Part shown: piece after piece, positions 1-7,921 of the stretch
Numbering within the stretch: the stretch's first letter is position 1
Layout: every line of letters starts with the position of its first letter
From: Nocardioides sp. LHD-245
GTDB lineage: Bacteria; Actinomycetota; Actinomycetes; Propionibacteriales; Nocardioidaceae
Reading direction: 5' to 3'
NCBI RefSeq assembly: GCF_030929495.1
Contig: NZ_JAVFWN010000003.1
Coordinates: forward strand, 1 to 64,000
DNA: 64,000 nucleotides
Made by a program: the position numbers and the translations under genes
The notes under the pieces: model-generated
Seen by the model: only the letters and a program-made list of their open reading frames with translations
Database searches by the model: none
What the model was told of the DNA's origin: nothing

Positions 1-115
1 AAAGTCCCAACCGGACAATCACGACGGGGCGACCTTCCCCACCCACAATCCTCAACGGCCACGTCGAGCAACGTCAACAAACAAACCGCTTGACAAGCCC
101 ATCCCCCATAGGGAA

Positions 116-1225
116 TCAGTCGAAGAGCACGACTCCCCGCAGGTTGCGACCTGCGTGCATGTCCTCGTAGCCCTGGCCGATCTCGTCGAGGGCGTACGTG
201 CGGGTGACGATCTCGTCGAGCTTGAGGACGCCGGCGCGGTACAGGTCGAGCAGGGCCGGGATGTCGGCGGTCGGGTTGCACTGGCCGAACAGGGAGCCCT
301 GGATGCGCTTCTGGTAGAGCGTGAGCTCGGTCAGGCTGATCGGGGCGCCGATGGCGGCGTTGTTGCCCAGGCCGGTGACGACGGCGGTGCCGCCCTTGCG
401 GATGGCCGCGAAGGCCTCGGCGACATGCTCGCCCGTGACCACGCCGACGGTGACGATGGCGGCGTCGGCGCCCTGGCCGTTGCTGTGCTGGCGGGCGATC
501 TCGGCGGCCTCGTCCATCGTGGCGAAGGCGTGCGTGGCACCGAAGCGCTTGGCCTCCTCGCGCTTGAACTCGACGGGGTCGACGGCGATCACCGTGGTAG
601 CGCCGGCGTGGACGGCGCCCTGGACGGCGTTGATGCCGATGCCGCCGATGCCCATCACGACCACGATCTGGCCGGGTCGGACGGCACCGGAGTTGACCGC
701 CGCGCCCCAGCCGGTCGCGACGCCGCAGCCGACGAGGCAGGCCTTGTCGAGGGGCAGGTCGTCGCCGATCCTGACGACGGAGCGGGCGTCGACCGTCGTG
801 GTCTCCACGAAGGCGGAGACGCCGCACATCTGGCCGACCGGGTCGCCGCCGTCGGCGAGGTGGAGGCGGGGCACCTCGGGCGCCATCCAGACCTTCCCGC
901 CCTCGTCGCAGAGGTTCTGCATCCCGCTGGCGCACCAGCGGCAGCGGCCGCAGGCGGGCAGGAAGGAGAAGATGACGTGATCGCCCTCCGCCAGGTCGGT
1001 GACGCCGCGACCGACCTTGGTCACGACGCCCGCGCCCTCGTGGCCGAGCGCGAAGGGATAGATGGCGACGGGGGAGTCGCCGACGGCGATGTGGTCGTCG
1101 GAGTGGCACAGGCCGGCGGCGGCCAGGCGGACCTGGACCTCGCCCTCGGCCGGGTCGGAGACCTCCAGGTCGACCACCTCGTAGGGGCCGGGAGCCGTCC
1201 GGACGATCGCGCCTCTGGTTCGCAT
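116..1225 (-). CDS. Zinc-dependent alcohol dehydrogenase (NDMA-dependent-like)
   Basis: Medium-chain dehydrogenase of 369 residues that should oxidise an alcohol to an aldehyde with a nicotinamide cofactor. Catalytic zinc ligands appear as Cys40 (GLCHSDDH) and His62 (GHEGAGVV). The structural-zinc lobe has Cys92, Cys95, Cys98 and Cys106. A Rossmann GIGGIG motif follows near residue 190. The ATG at 1225 is chosen because AGAAGGA lies just upstream and the family start MRTRGAIV matches; a longer in-frame reading to 1384 would run through the divergent promoter. It is transcribed away from the P450 fusion gene and probably works on the same substrate. The overall look (including the MRTRGAIV start) resembles actinobacterial NDMA-dependent alcohol dehydrogenases, but I cannot separate that subgroup from other zinc ADHs with certainty. 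Confidence 0.85.
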   Translation of the reverse strand: MRTRGAIVRTAPGPYEVVDLEVSDPAEGEVQVRLAAAGLCHSDDHIAVGDSPVAIYPFALGHEGAGVVTKVGRGVTDLAEGDHVIFSFLPACGRCRWCASGMQNLCDEGGKVWMAPEVPRLHLADGGDPVGQMCGVSAFVETTTVDARSVVRIGDDLPLDKACLVGCGVATGWGAAVNSGAVRPGQIVVVMGIGGIGINAVQGAVHAGATTVIAVDPVEFKREEAKRFGATHAFATMDEAAEIARQHSNGQGADAAIVTVGVVTGEHVAEAFAAIRKGGTAVVTGLGNNAAIGAPISLTELTLYQKRIQGSLFGQCNPTADIPALLDLYRAGVLKLDEIVTRTYALDEIGQGYEDMHAGRNLRGVVLFD

Positions 1226-1290
1226 GAGCAGATCCTTCTCGTGTCCTCGCAGGTGCTGTCGTCTGACCGTAAAGGACGTCAGATGATTGC

Positions 1291-1332
1291 GCAATGCGAG
1301 ACGTTGACTCGCCTTGCGAGACGGTTTACTCT
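1291..1332 (+). promoter_or_regulatory. Promoter with paired operator-like boxes upstream of the P450 gene
   Basis: TGCGAGACG occurs twice, at 1295-1303 and 1315-1323, exactly 20 bp apart (two helical turns). Between and after them sit TTGACT (1304-1309) and TACTCT (1327-1332) with a 17-bp spacer, a good sigma-70-type promoter for the gene at 1378. A repressor bound to these boxes would cover the -35/-10 spacer. The same TGCGAGAYG core recurs upstream of the FAH-family gene. The regulator is not in the window. Confidence 0.55.
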
Positions 1333-1377
1333 CGCTTGAGAGCTCGCTCACACAGGTACGGCCGATGAGGACGGGGT

Positions 1378-3600
1378 ATGTCAACCTACGAGAAATTCGA
1401 CCACCACTCGCCGGAATGCCGCGATGACATCGTCGGCTACTACGCGGCGTTCCGAGACAAGTGTCCGGTAGGCAGGTCGGATGCGCACGAGAACGGGTAC
1501 GTCTATCTCACGCGGTATGCCGACGTCTTCCACGTCGCCCGCAACGACGCGCTGTTCTCCTCCACCCGGGCGGCGGGCAATCTCGAAGGCACCGCGATCG
1601 TGATCCCGAGCGGTCCGTTCGGCGGCAACATGCAACAGCCCCTCGAGCTGGACCCGCCGGACAACGTGGAGTACCGCCGACTCCTCGACCTGATCCTGTC
1701 GCCGGCCGCCGTCGACGGGCTGCGCCCGATGATCGCGCGGCACGCCTCCCGGATCGTCGACGGGTTCATCGAGTCCGGCAGTGCCGACCTGGTCGAGGTG
1801 CTGACCAACCCCCTGCCCAGCGCGGTCACGCTTGACTGGATCGGCTTCCCCGAGGAGGACTGGCTGCGGATCGGTCGCCCGATCCACGACGTCTTCACCT
1901 CCGAGCCCGGCAGCGAGCGCGCGCAGCGTGCCTACGAGGGCATGGCCTACATGGAGAAGCGCCTCGCCGAGCTGATCGCCGAGCGCCGGGCCCAGCCGCA
2001 GGACGACGTCATCAGCCTGCTCCTCAAGGAGCGCAAGGCCGACGGCAGCGAGTTCACCGACGCCGAGCTGTTCTCCGTGATCGGCATCGCGATCACCGGT
2101 GGCGTCGACACCACGACCTCGCTGACCGGCTCCGTGCTCGTCCACCTCGACGAGCACCCGGAGCTGCGCCAGCAGCTCATCGACGCGCCCGACCTGCTGA
2201 TCGACGGGACCGACGAGTTCCTGCGCCGCTACGGCTCGGTGACCGCCATGTCGCGGACCACGACCACCGACACCGAGATCGGCGGCTGTCCGGTCCGGGC
2301 GGGCGAGCGGGTGCTCGTGCCCTGGTTCGCGGCCAACCACGACCCCGAGGTGTTCAGCGAGCCGCAGGAGGTGCGTCTCGACCGGGACGCCAGCCGGCAC
2401 CTGACCTTCGGCATCGGCACCCATCGCTGCCCGGGTGCGCACCTGGCGCGTGCCATGTTCCAGGAGATGATCCACCAGGTCCTCACCCGGCTGCCCGACT
2501 ACAAGGTCGACCGCGAGAACGTCGTCGGCTACGCCTCGCGCGGCAACCACATGGGCTGGGACGTCATCCCCGCGACCTTCACGCCCGGTCCGCGGGTCGG
2601 TGACCAGGTGGACCAGTTCCAGGGTGCGAGCCACGGCAACGAGACCTACGAGGTCGTCCTCGACGCGGCCGACCTGGTCGCCGAGGACGTCCTCGCCGTC
2701 ACCGTCCGCGCGACCGACGGCGGCGCCCTGCCCCGCTGGCAGCCGGGTGCCCACCTCGAGGTGCGGCTGCCGTCCGGCCGCCTGCGGCAGTACTCCCTGT
2801 GCGGCCCGCTCGACGACGGCTCGTCGTACCGGGTCGCCGTGCTGCGCGAGCGCGACGGCCGCGGGGGCTCGGCGGAGCTGCACGACATCGCGGTCGCCGG
2901 GCGGGAGCTGACCGTCCGCGGACCGCGCAACCACTTCCCGCTCGTCGACGCCGACGGCCACCTGCTCATCGCCGGCGGCATCGGGGTCACGCCGATCCTG
3001 GCCATGGCCCGCTCGCTCGCCGCGCGGGGCCGGCCCGCGCGCGTCGTGTACGGCGGCCGCTCGCGCGCCACCATGGCGTTCGCTGACGAGCTGACCGCCC
3101 TGCCCGGCATCGACGTCGATCTGGTGCCTCAGGACGAGCACGGCTTCCCCGACCTGCAGGCGGCGATCGCGGCCACGCCGGTCGGCACGGCGGTCTACTG
3201 CTGCGGTCCCGGCGCCATGATCGCCGAGGTCCAGCGGATCTGCGACGAGCTCGGCCGCCGCGCCGACCTCCACGTCGAGCGGTTCGCCGCCAGCGACGAG
3301 ATGGAGGCGCGGCTGACGTCGACGGAGGGCAACACTCCCTTCCGGGCCGAGCTCCGGCGCTCGGGCGTCACCGTGGACGTCCCGGTCGACAAGCGCCTGA
3401 TCGAGGTCATCCGCGAGGCCGTCCCGGGTATCGCCTACGACTGCGAGAAGGGCTTCTGCGGCTCGTGCGAGACGCGGGTGCTCGAGGGCACGCCCGACCA
3501 CCGGGACGAGGTCCTCAGCGAGACCGAGCAGGCGACGGGGCGATCGATGATGATCTGTGTCAGCCGCTCCTGCACGCCCACCCTGGTCCTCGACCTGTAG
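1378..3600 (+). CDS. Self-sufficient cytochrome P450 fused to FMN/[2Fe-2S] reductase (CYP116B-like, class VII)
   Basis: A 740-residue single-chain monooxygenase. Residues 1-400 are a P450: I-helix GGVDTT at 241-246, an ExxR (EFLR) near 282 and heme loop FGIGTHRCPG at 344-353 with proximal Cys351. From about 425 a phthalate-dioxygenase-reductase-type module follows: a flavin-binding QYSLCG, a nucleotide-binding GGIGVTPILAMAR, and a C-terminal plant-type [2Fe-2S] domain with Cys689, Cys694, Cys697 and Cys727. This order (heme, FMN, 2Fe-2S) is that of P450RhF/CYP116B enzymes, which hydroxylate or O-dealkylate aromatic and other small substrates using NADPH directly; length is close to the usual ~770. 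It is the probable first oxidative step of the cluster. The substrate cannot be read from sequence. Confidence 0.93.
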   Translation: MSTYEKFDHHSPECRDDIVGYYAAFRDKCPVGRSDAHENGYVYLTRYADVFHVARNDALFSSTRAAGNLEGTAIVIPSGPFGGNMQQPLELDPPDNVEYRRLLDLILSPAAVDGLRPMIARHASRIVDGFIESGSADLVEVLTNPLPSAVTLDWIGFPEEDWLRIGRPIHDVFTSEPGSERAQRAYEGMAYMEKRLAELIAERRAQPQDDVISLLLKERKADGSEFTDAELFSVIGIAITGGVDTTTSLTGSVLVHLDEHPELRQQLIDAPDLLIDGTDEFLRRYGSVTAMSRTTTTDTEIGGCPVRAGERVLVPWFAANHDPEVFSEPQEVRLDRDASRHLTFGIGTHRCPGAHLARAMFQEMIHQVLTRLPDYKVDRENVVGYASRGNHMGWDVIPATFTPGPRVGDQVDQFQGASHGNETYEVVLDAADLVAEDVLAVTVRATDGGALPRWQPGAHLEVRLPSGRLRQYSLCGPLDDGSSYRVAVLRERDGRGGSAELHDIAVAGRELTVRGPRNHFPLVDADGHLLIAGGIGVTPILAMARSLAARGRPARVVYGGRSRATMAFADELTALPGIDVDLVPQDEHGFPDLQAAIAATPVGTAVYCCGPGAMIAEVQRICDELGRRADLHVERFAASDEMEARLTSTEGNTPFRAELRRSGVTVDVPVDKRLIEVIREAVPGIAYDCEKGFCGSCETRVLEGTPDHRDEVLSETEQATGRSMMICVSRSCTPTLVLDL

Positions 3601-3625
3601 GCCTGCGTCTCGGCGTGATCTGACC

Positions 3626-3667
3626 CACGAACACCCGGCACCGGATCCCTGGTGCCGGGTGTTCGTG
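3626..3667. terminator. Strong hairpin after the P450 gene
   Basis: A perfect 17-bp stem (3626-3642 with 3651-3667, arms beginning CACGAACACCCGG) with an 8-nt loop lies 25 bp past the P450 stop. There is no T-tract, as is common for actinobacterial terminators. It separates the P450 transcript from the next promoter. Confidence 0.75.
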
Positions 3668-3729
3668 CTGCCCGAAAACCCAGTCGCCATGGGGGTTCTG
3701 GACCTGTGGATGCCCCCGGCCGCTGAGGT

Positions 3730-3781
3730 ATGCCATCTCGCATGCGTATCGCTTGACATGATGCCATCTCGCAATAAAAGA
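3730..3781 (+). promoter_or_regulatory. Promoter with direct-repeat operator-like boxes upstream of the FAH-family gene
   Basis: The 13-mer ATGCCATCTCGCA is repeated at 3730-3742 and 3761-3773. Its complement reads TGCGAGATGGCAT, matching the TGCGAGACG boxes at 1295 and 1315. TTGACA (3753-3758) lies between the copies, with a possible -10 TAAAAG at 3775-3780. The second box occupies the promoter spacer, a typical repressor position. The start codon is at 3790, so the leader is very short. Confidence 0.55.
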
Positions 3782-3789
3782 TAGCCGTC

Positions 3790-4614
3790 ATGCATGCGGT
3801 CACTACCGAACACGGGATCGGACGAGTCGAGGGCGACGAGATCGCCCTCCTCGCGACCCCGTACCCCGATCTCGGCGCGGTCGTCGAGGCGACCGGCTCG
3901 CTCGCCTGCCTCGACGACTGCGCCGTCACCGGTCGCGTCCCGACCGGCGGCACCCGGCTGCTCGCGCCGCTGGGCCGGCCCCGGGCGATGTGGGGCGTCG
4001 GCCTCAACTACCGCTCCAAGGCCGCCAAGGCCGGGCGAGACCTGCCGGCCGAGCCGATCCTCTACCTGGCGGCGTCCTCGGCGATGCTCTCGCCGGACGC
4101 GGAGGTTCCGTTCCCCACGGACGCGACCGAGCAGCTCGACTACGAGGGTGAGATCGCGGTCGTCATCGGCAGCCGGCTCCACCGCGCCCGGCCGGACGAG
4201 GTCTGGTCGGCCGTCGCCGGCATCACCGCCGCCAACGACATGACGGCACGCGACGTGATGAAGCGGACGGCGACGCCGACACTCGCGAAGAGCTTCCCCG
4301 GGTGCAACCCGCTCGGCAGCTCGGTCTGCTCCGTCGACGAGCTCGCCGACGCCGACGCGATCCCCGTGCGGACGTGGGTCAACGGCGACCTGCGCCAGGA
4401 GGACACCAGCGCCGGGATGATCTTCGCGATCCCCGACCTGATCTCCCGGATCTCCTGGTACGCCGCGCTGGAGCCGGGCGACGTCGTGCTCACCGGCACC
4501 CCGGCCGGCACCGGCCAGGATCTCGACCTCTTCCTCACCCCGGGTGACCGCATCCGGATCGAGGTCGGACCCGTGCTGCCGCTCGTCACCACCGTGGGCG
4601 CGTCGACCGGCTGA
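3790..4614 (+). CDS. Fumarylacetoacetate hydrolase (FAH) family protein
   Basis: 274 residues. Proteins of this family cleave or isomerise 2,4-dioxo or 2-hydroxy-dienoic acids in aromatic ring-cleavage pathways (acylpyruvases, HpaG-type isomerase/decarboxylases). Visible family motifs are VGLNYRSKA, the metal-binding YEGEIAVVIG, GITAANDMTARD and the C-terminal LTGTPAGTG. The ATG at 3790 follows a promoter by only a few bases and there is no clear Shine-Dalgarno, so the mRNA may be nearly leaderless. It heads a run of plus-strand genes (amidohydrolase, aldolase, cupin) of the same putative catabolic unit. The exact substrate is unknown. Confidence 0.88.
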   Translation: MHAVTTEHGIGRVEGDEIALLATPYPDLGAVVEATGSLACLDDCAVTGRVPTGGTRLLAPLGRPRAMWGVGLNYRSKAAKAGRDLPAEPILYLAASSAMLSPDAEVPFPTDATEQLDYEGEIAVVIGSRLHRARPDEVWSAVAGITAANDMTARDVMKRTATPTLAKSFPGCNPLGSSVCSVDELADADAIPVRTWVNGDLRQEDTSAGMIFAIPDLISRISWYAALEPGDVVLTGTPAGTGQDLDLFLTPGDRIRIEVGPVLPLVTTVGASTG

Positions 4615-4700
4615 GCCGAATCGCCCAACGCCTGGGTGATCCGTCCCGGATCCGCCCGTTCCCTCCGGCCCAGCCACGACCTTCACAAGGAGCCAGCAGA

Positions 4701-5861
4701 ATGTCCGACAAGCAGGGGTACGACCTCGTTCTCACCGGCGGCACCGTCCTCGACCCGGCCAACGGGCGCAACGAGCGCGCCGACGTCGCGATCAGCGGTA
4801 CGACGATCGCCGCGATCGGCCCGGACCTCGCCGCCGACGGCGCCCGGGTCATCGACTGCAGCGGCTCGACCGTCGTCCCCGGCCTGGTCGAGGGCCACAG
4901 CCACATCTTCCAGGACGTCTCGAAGGTCGGCGCCCCGGCCGACGAGGCCCACCTGCGCCGCGGCGTCGTCGCGGTGGCGGACGCCGGCACCGCGGGTGCC
5001 TCGACGTTCGACGCCTTCCGCAAGGTCGTCGTCGACGCCAACGAGATCCGTGTCGTCAACTTCCTCAACGTCTCGGTGCTCGGCCTGATCGACTTCCGCT
5101 TCGGCGAGCTGCTCAACCCCGACACCCTCGTCGTCGAGGACGCGCTCGAGGCCGCCGCCAACCACCCGGGCATCGTCCGGGGCTTCAAGATCCGGCTCTC
5201 CGAGGACGTCGTCGGCCACCACTGGCAGGCGCTGCTCAAGAAGTCGGTCAGCCTGGCCGAGCAGGCCGGCCTCCCGCTGATGGTGCACATCGGCGAGACC
5301 GAGGAGCCGGTCCCCGCCGTCCTCGATTACCTGCGCGCCGGCGACATCGTCGCCCACTGCTACACCGGCAAGCCCCACGGCATCCTCGACGAGAACGGCA
5401 AGGTGCTCCCCGGCGTCAACGCGGCCCGTGAGCGCGGCGTCCTCTTCGACTCCGCCCACGGCAAGAGCAACCTGAGCTTCGACGTCGCCCGCGAGGCCAT
5501 TGCCGACGGCTTCCTGCCCGACATCCTCAGCTCCGACACGAGCGCTCGCAACTGGCGCGGCCCGGTCTTCGACCTGGTCACCAGCATCTCGAAGCTGCGC
5601 GCTCTCGGCGCCCCGCTCGACGAGTGCATCCGCCGGGCGACCATCGTCCCGGCGCAGGTCCTCGGCCTCGACGGCGAGGGCTACGGCCGCCTCGACGTCG
5701 GCGGGATGGCCAATGTCACCGTCCTCACCGAGACCGCCGAGGTCACCCTGCCCGACGCCTCGGGCAACTCCATCGCCGCGCCGCGCCTCGAGCCGACCAC
5801 CGTCGTACACAAGGGTGCACTCGTCGAGACCACGCCGTGGCGAGGTGGCGCGTCGGCGTGA
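4701..5861 (+). CDS. Amidohydrolase-superfamily metallohydrolase
   Basis: 386 residues with the superfamily metal site: EGHSHIF (His66, His68), a probable carboxylated lysine in GFKIRLS, His in MVHIGE and AHCYTG, and the terminal Asp in SSDTS. The N-terminal DLVLTGGTVLDPANG is the usual composite beta-sandwich start. Such enzymes hydrolyse amide, cyclic amide or ester bonds; this one resembles the amidohydrolase/deacetylase subgroup rather than true dihydroorotases. A good ribosome site (AAGGAG) precedes ATG 4701. The stop overlaps the next gene by 4 nt, so translation is coupled. It may open a cyclic or amide intermediate of the pathway (inference). Confidence 0.85.
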   Translation: MSDKQGYDLVLTGGTVLDPANGRNERADVAISGTTIAAIGPDLAADGARVIDCSGSTVVPGLVEGHSHIFQDVSKVGAPADEAHLRRGVVAVADAGTAGASTFDAFRKVVVDANEIRVVNFLNVSVLGLIDFRFGELLNPDTLVVEDALEAAANHPGIVRGFKIRLSEDVVGHHWQALLKKSVSLAEQAGLPLMVHIGETEEPVPAVLDYLRAGDIVAHCYTGKPHGILDENGKVLPGVNAARERGVLFDSAHGKSNLSFDVAREAIADGFLPDILSSDTSARNWRGPVFDLVTSISKLRALGAPLDECIRRATIVPAQVLGLDGEGYGRLDVGGMANVTVLTETAEVTLPDASGNSIAAPRLEPTTVVHKGALVETTPWRGGASA

Positions 5862-6622
5862 GGACCGTCCACCAGCTGCGGCGACAGGTCCGCGAGGGTC
5901 TGACGAGCGGGCGCCGGCAGGTCGGCACCTTCGTCAAGCTCGCCTCGCCGGACGTCGTCGAGCTGGCCGGCCGCGCAGGGCTCGACCTCGTCGTGGTCGA
6001 CCTCGAGCATTCGACGCTCACCGAGTACGACGCGATCGGCCTGGTCCGGCACGCCGCCCTGTGCGGGATCCCCGCGCTGGTGCGGCTGCCGGAGGTCGAC
6101 GCCCCGCTCGTCGCGCGACTGCTGGAGAACGGCGCCGCCGGGATCCAGCTCTCCACGCTGCGTTCGGCGGCCGAGACCGCGCGGCTGCGGGACGCCTGCC
6201 GGTTCGCACCGGCCGGCGCCCGCTCGGTCAGCCTGGCCAACCGCGCCGCGGGCTTCGGATCGGTGCCGCTCGCGGACTTCCTGCAAATCGAGGCGGCCGA
6301 CCCACCGCTGCTCGTCGGCCAGATCGAGACCCGCGTCGAGGAGCCCCTCGTCGACGTGGTCCGCGGGCTCGACGTCGCCTTCGTCGGCACGACCGACCTC
6401 GCCGTCAGCCTCGGCCTGCCCGCCCCGGCCGAGCTGGCGGACGCCGTCGCGGCCGTGCGCTCGGCGGCGGACGAGGCGGGTGCCGCCTTCGGCGGGTGGA
6501 CCGGCGCGCTGGCCGACGCCGACCGGCTGGGACTGGCCGCGGCGTCGTACGTGCTCGTGAGCTCGGACCTGCAGCTGCTCGCCCACGGCCTGCGGGCCGT
6601 CGTACCTGAGGAGGAAGCGTGA
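5858..6622 (+). CDS. HpcH/HpaI-family class II aldolase/lyase
   Basis: 254 residues from a GTG that overlaps the previous stop (GTGA). The fold family is seen in GTFVKLASPDVVELAGRAG followed by VVVDLEHS at the N-terminus and in the metal-binding GQIETRVEEPL and VGTTDLAVSLG. These TIM-barrel enzymes cleave 4-hydroxy-2-oxo acids to pyruvate plus an aldehyde or semialdehyde, typically the last step of meta-cleavage pathways. An in-frame extension upstream exists only as an overlap with the amidohydrolase gene and is rejected. It fits a role after the FAH-family enzyme. It is coupled downstream to the cupin gene by another GTGA overlap. Confidence 0.87.
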   Translation: MRTVHQLRRQVREGLTSGRRQVGTFVKLASPDVVELAGRAGLDLVVVDLEHSTLTEYDAIGLVRHAALCGIPALVRLPEVDAPLVARLLENGAAGIQLSTLRSAAETARLRDACRFAPAGARSVSLANRAAGFGSVPLADFLQIEAADPPLLVGQIETRVEEPLVDVVRGLDVAFVGTTDLAVSLGLPAPAELADAVAAVRSAADEAGAAFGGWTGALADADRLGLAAASYVLVSSDLQLLAHGLRAVVPEEEA

Positions 6623-6993
6623 CCGCACTCAACCCGTCGCTGTTCGGCAAGGTCGTCAACTGGGACGACCTCCCCCAGCGGGAGATCCGCCCCGGCGTGC
6701 GGCGCCGGATCTTCGCCACCGACGAGGTCCTCATCGCCCATCACGAGCTCGAGGTGGGGATGACGCTCAACCCGCACGCGCACGAGGACTTCGACCAGCT
6801 GGTCTTCATCGCCTCCGGGCGCTGCCGCTACCACGTCGCCGGGACACCGCACGAGATGGGCCCCGGCTCCTTCTTGCTGGTCCCGCGGGGCGCCGAGCAC
6901 TATGTCGAGCCCACCGAGGGGCCCTGCGTCAACATCGACTACTTCGTGCCGCCGCGCGCCGATCTGCTGGAGAAGCTCGAGCTGCCAGTCTGA
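6619..6993 (+). CDS. Single-domain cupin protein
   Basis: 124 residues. Cupin motif 1 appears as NPHAHEDFDQLVFIASG and motif 2 as GSFLLVPRGAEHYVEP, giving a plausible HxH...E/H metal site. The GTG start overlaps the aldolase stop and is preceded by GAGGAAG. Small cupins in catabolic operons act as isomerases, dioxygenases or ligand sensors; nothing here decides between these. It is the last gene of the cluster, and a 32-bp repeat array begins within a few bases of its stop. Confidence 0.8.
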   Translation: MTALNPSLFGKVVNWDDLPQREIRPGVRRRIFATDEVLIAHHELEVGMTLNPHAHEDFDQLVFIASGRCRYHVAGTPHEMGPGSFLLVPRGAEHYVEPTEGPCVNIDYFVPPRADLLEKLELPV

Positions 6994-6996
6994 CCG

Positions 6997-7134
6997 CGAC
7001 CCGGCGCAGATTGAACTCCGAAACGCCGCGACCCGGCGCAGATTGAACTCCGAAACGCCGCGACCCGGCGCAGATTGAACTTCAATCTGAGCCGGGTCGG
7101 CGTCTCAGCCCGTTCAATCTGAGCCGGGTCGGCG
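6997..7134. repeat. 32-bp-period repeat array (3 direct plus 2 inverted units)
   Basis: Units beginning CGACCCGGCGCAGATTGAA start at 6997, 7029 and 7061, exactly 32 bp apart. They are followed by two inverted copies (TTCAATCTGAGCCGGGTCG) starting at 7081 and 7113, also 32 bp apart. The meeting point (7061-7099) forms a near-perfect ~19-bp-arm palindrome that could fold into a strong hairpin. The same family with the same period recurs at 52502-52587. Both arrays begin directly after a stop codon. They look like REP/MITE-like elements rather than CRISPR because units abut without spacers. Confidence 0.85.
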
Positions 7135-7179
7135 GGAAGTCGATCGCACGGGAGCGAGGTTCTGGGGGATCATGAGGGC

Positions 7180-7914
7180 GTGGTCGATGCAGAGGCGACA
7201 GGACAGGCGATCGGGCCCCACGGGGACGAACCCCACGAGCAGCGCTTCAACGACCGACTCAACTGGCTGAGAGCGAGCGTTCTCGGCGCCAACGACGGCA
7301 TCGTCTCGACAGCGGGCATCGTGCTGGGCGTCGCCGGCGCCACGAGCGACCGGTCGGCGATCCTGATCGCGGGCATCGCCGGCCTGGCCGCGGGCGCGAT
7401 GAGCATGGCCGCGGGTGAGTACGTCTCGGTCAGCACCCAACGTGACTCCGAGGAGGCGCTGCTGGACAAGGAGCGCCGGGAGCTGCGTGAGGACCCCGAG
7501 GACGAGCTCGCCGAGCTCGCCGGGCTGTACGTCGACAAGGGACTCGACCCCGACCTGGCGCTCCAGGTGGCGCGCCAGCTCACCGCCAACGACGCGCTGG
7601 CGGCGCATGCCGAGGTCGAGCTCGGGATCGACCCCGACGACCTCACCAGCCCGTGGAAGGCGGCCTTCGCTTCGATGCTGTCCTTCACCGTCGGCGCGCT
7701 GCTGCCGCTGCTGACGATCGTTCTGGTCACGGCTGACCTGCGGGTGCCGGTCACCGTCGTGGCCGTGGTCGCCGCACTCGTGCTCACCGGCTGGCTGAGT
7801 GCCCGGTTCGGCTACGGTTCGCCCGGTCGCGCGGTGCTGCGCAACGTCCTCGGCGGTCTGCTCGCCATGGCGGTCACCCACGGCATCGGCCAGTTGGTCG
7901 GCACCCAGGTCTAG
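7180..7914 (+). CDS. VIT1/CCC1-family Fe/Mn transporter
   Basis: 244 residues, multi-pass membrane protein. The N-terminal NWLRASVLGANDGIVSTAGIVLGV and the second helix with AAGAMSMAAGEYVSVSTQRD are hallmark VIT family segments that bind and move divalent iron or manganese. A cytosolic acidic/helical insert (about 85-150) is followed by three more hydrophobic helices. The start is a GTG; an overlapping ATG at 7172 is in another frame. Next to the repeat array and unconnected in theme with its neighbours. Confidence 0.88.
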   Translation: MVDAEATGQAIGPHGDEPHEQRFNDRLNWLRASVLGANDGIVSTAGIVLGVAGATSDRSAILIAGIAGLAAGAMSMAAGEYVSVSTQRDSEEALLDKERRELREDPEDELAELAGLYVDKGLDPDLALQVARQLTANDALAAHAEVELGIDPDDLTSPWKAAFASMLSFTVGALLPLLTIVLVTADLRVPVTVVAVVAALVLTGWLSARFGYGSPGRAVLRNVLGGLLAMAVTHGIGQLVGTQV

Positions 7915-7921
7915 GCGACAG

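Noticed and set aside
90..115. TTGACA at 90-95 near the left edge as a promoter
   Set aside because: No convincing -10 at a proper distance, and no gene starts after it on the plus strand.
1226..1384. N-terminal extension of the alcohol dehydrogenase to 1384
   Set aside because: It would overlap the P450 start and the divergent promoter, and adds residues without family similarity.
1381..4686. A 1101-codon minus-strand open frame opposite the P450 and FAH-family genes
   Set aside because: Shadow of two real plus-strand genes; no motifs and biased composition.
6997..7134. The 32-bp periodic array as a CRISPR
   Set aside because: Units abut with nearly the same filler, orientation flips inside the array, and no cas gene is nearby.
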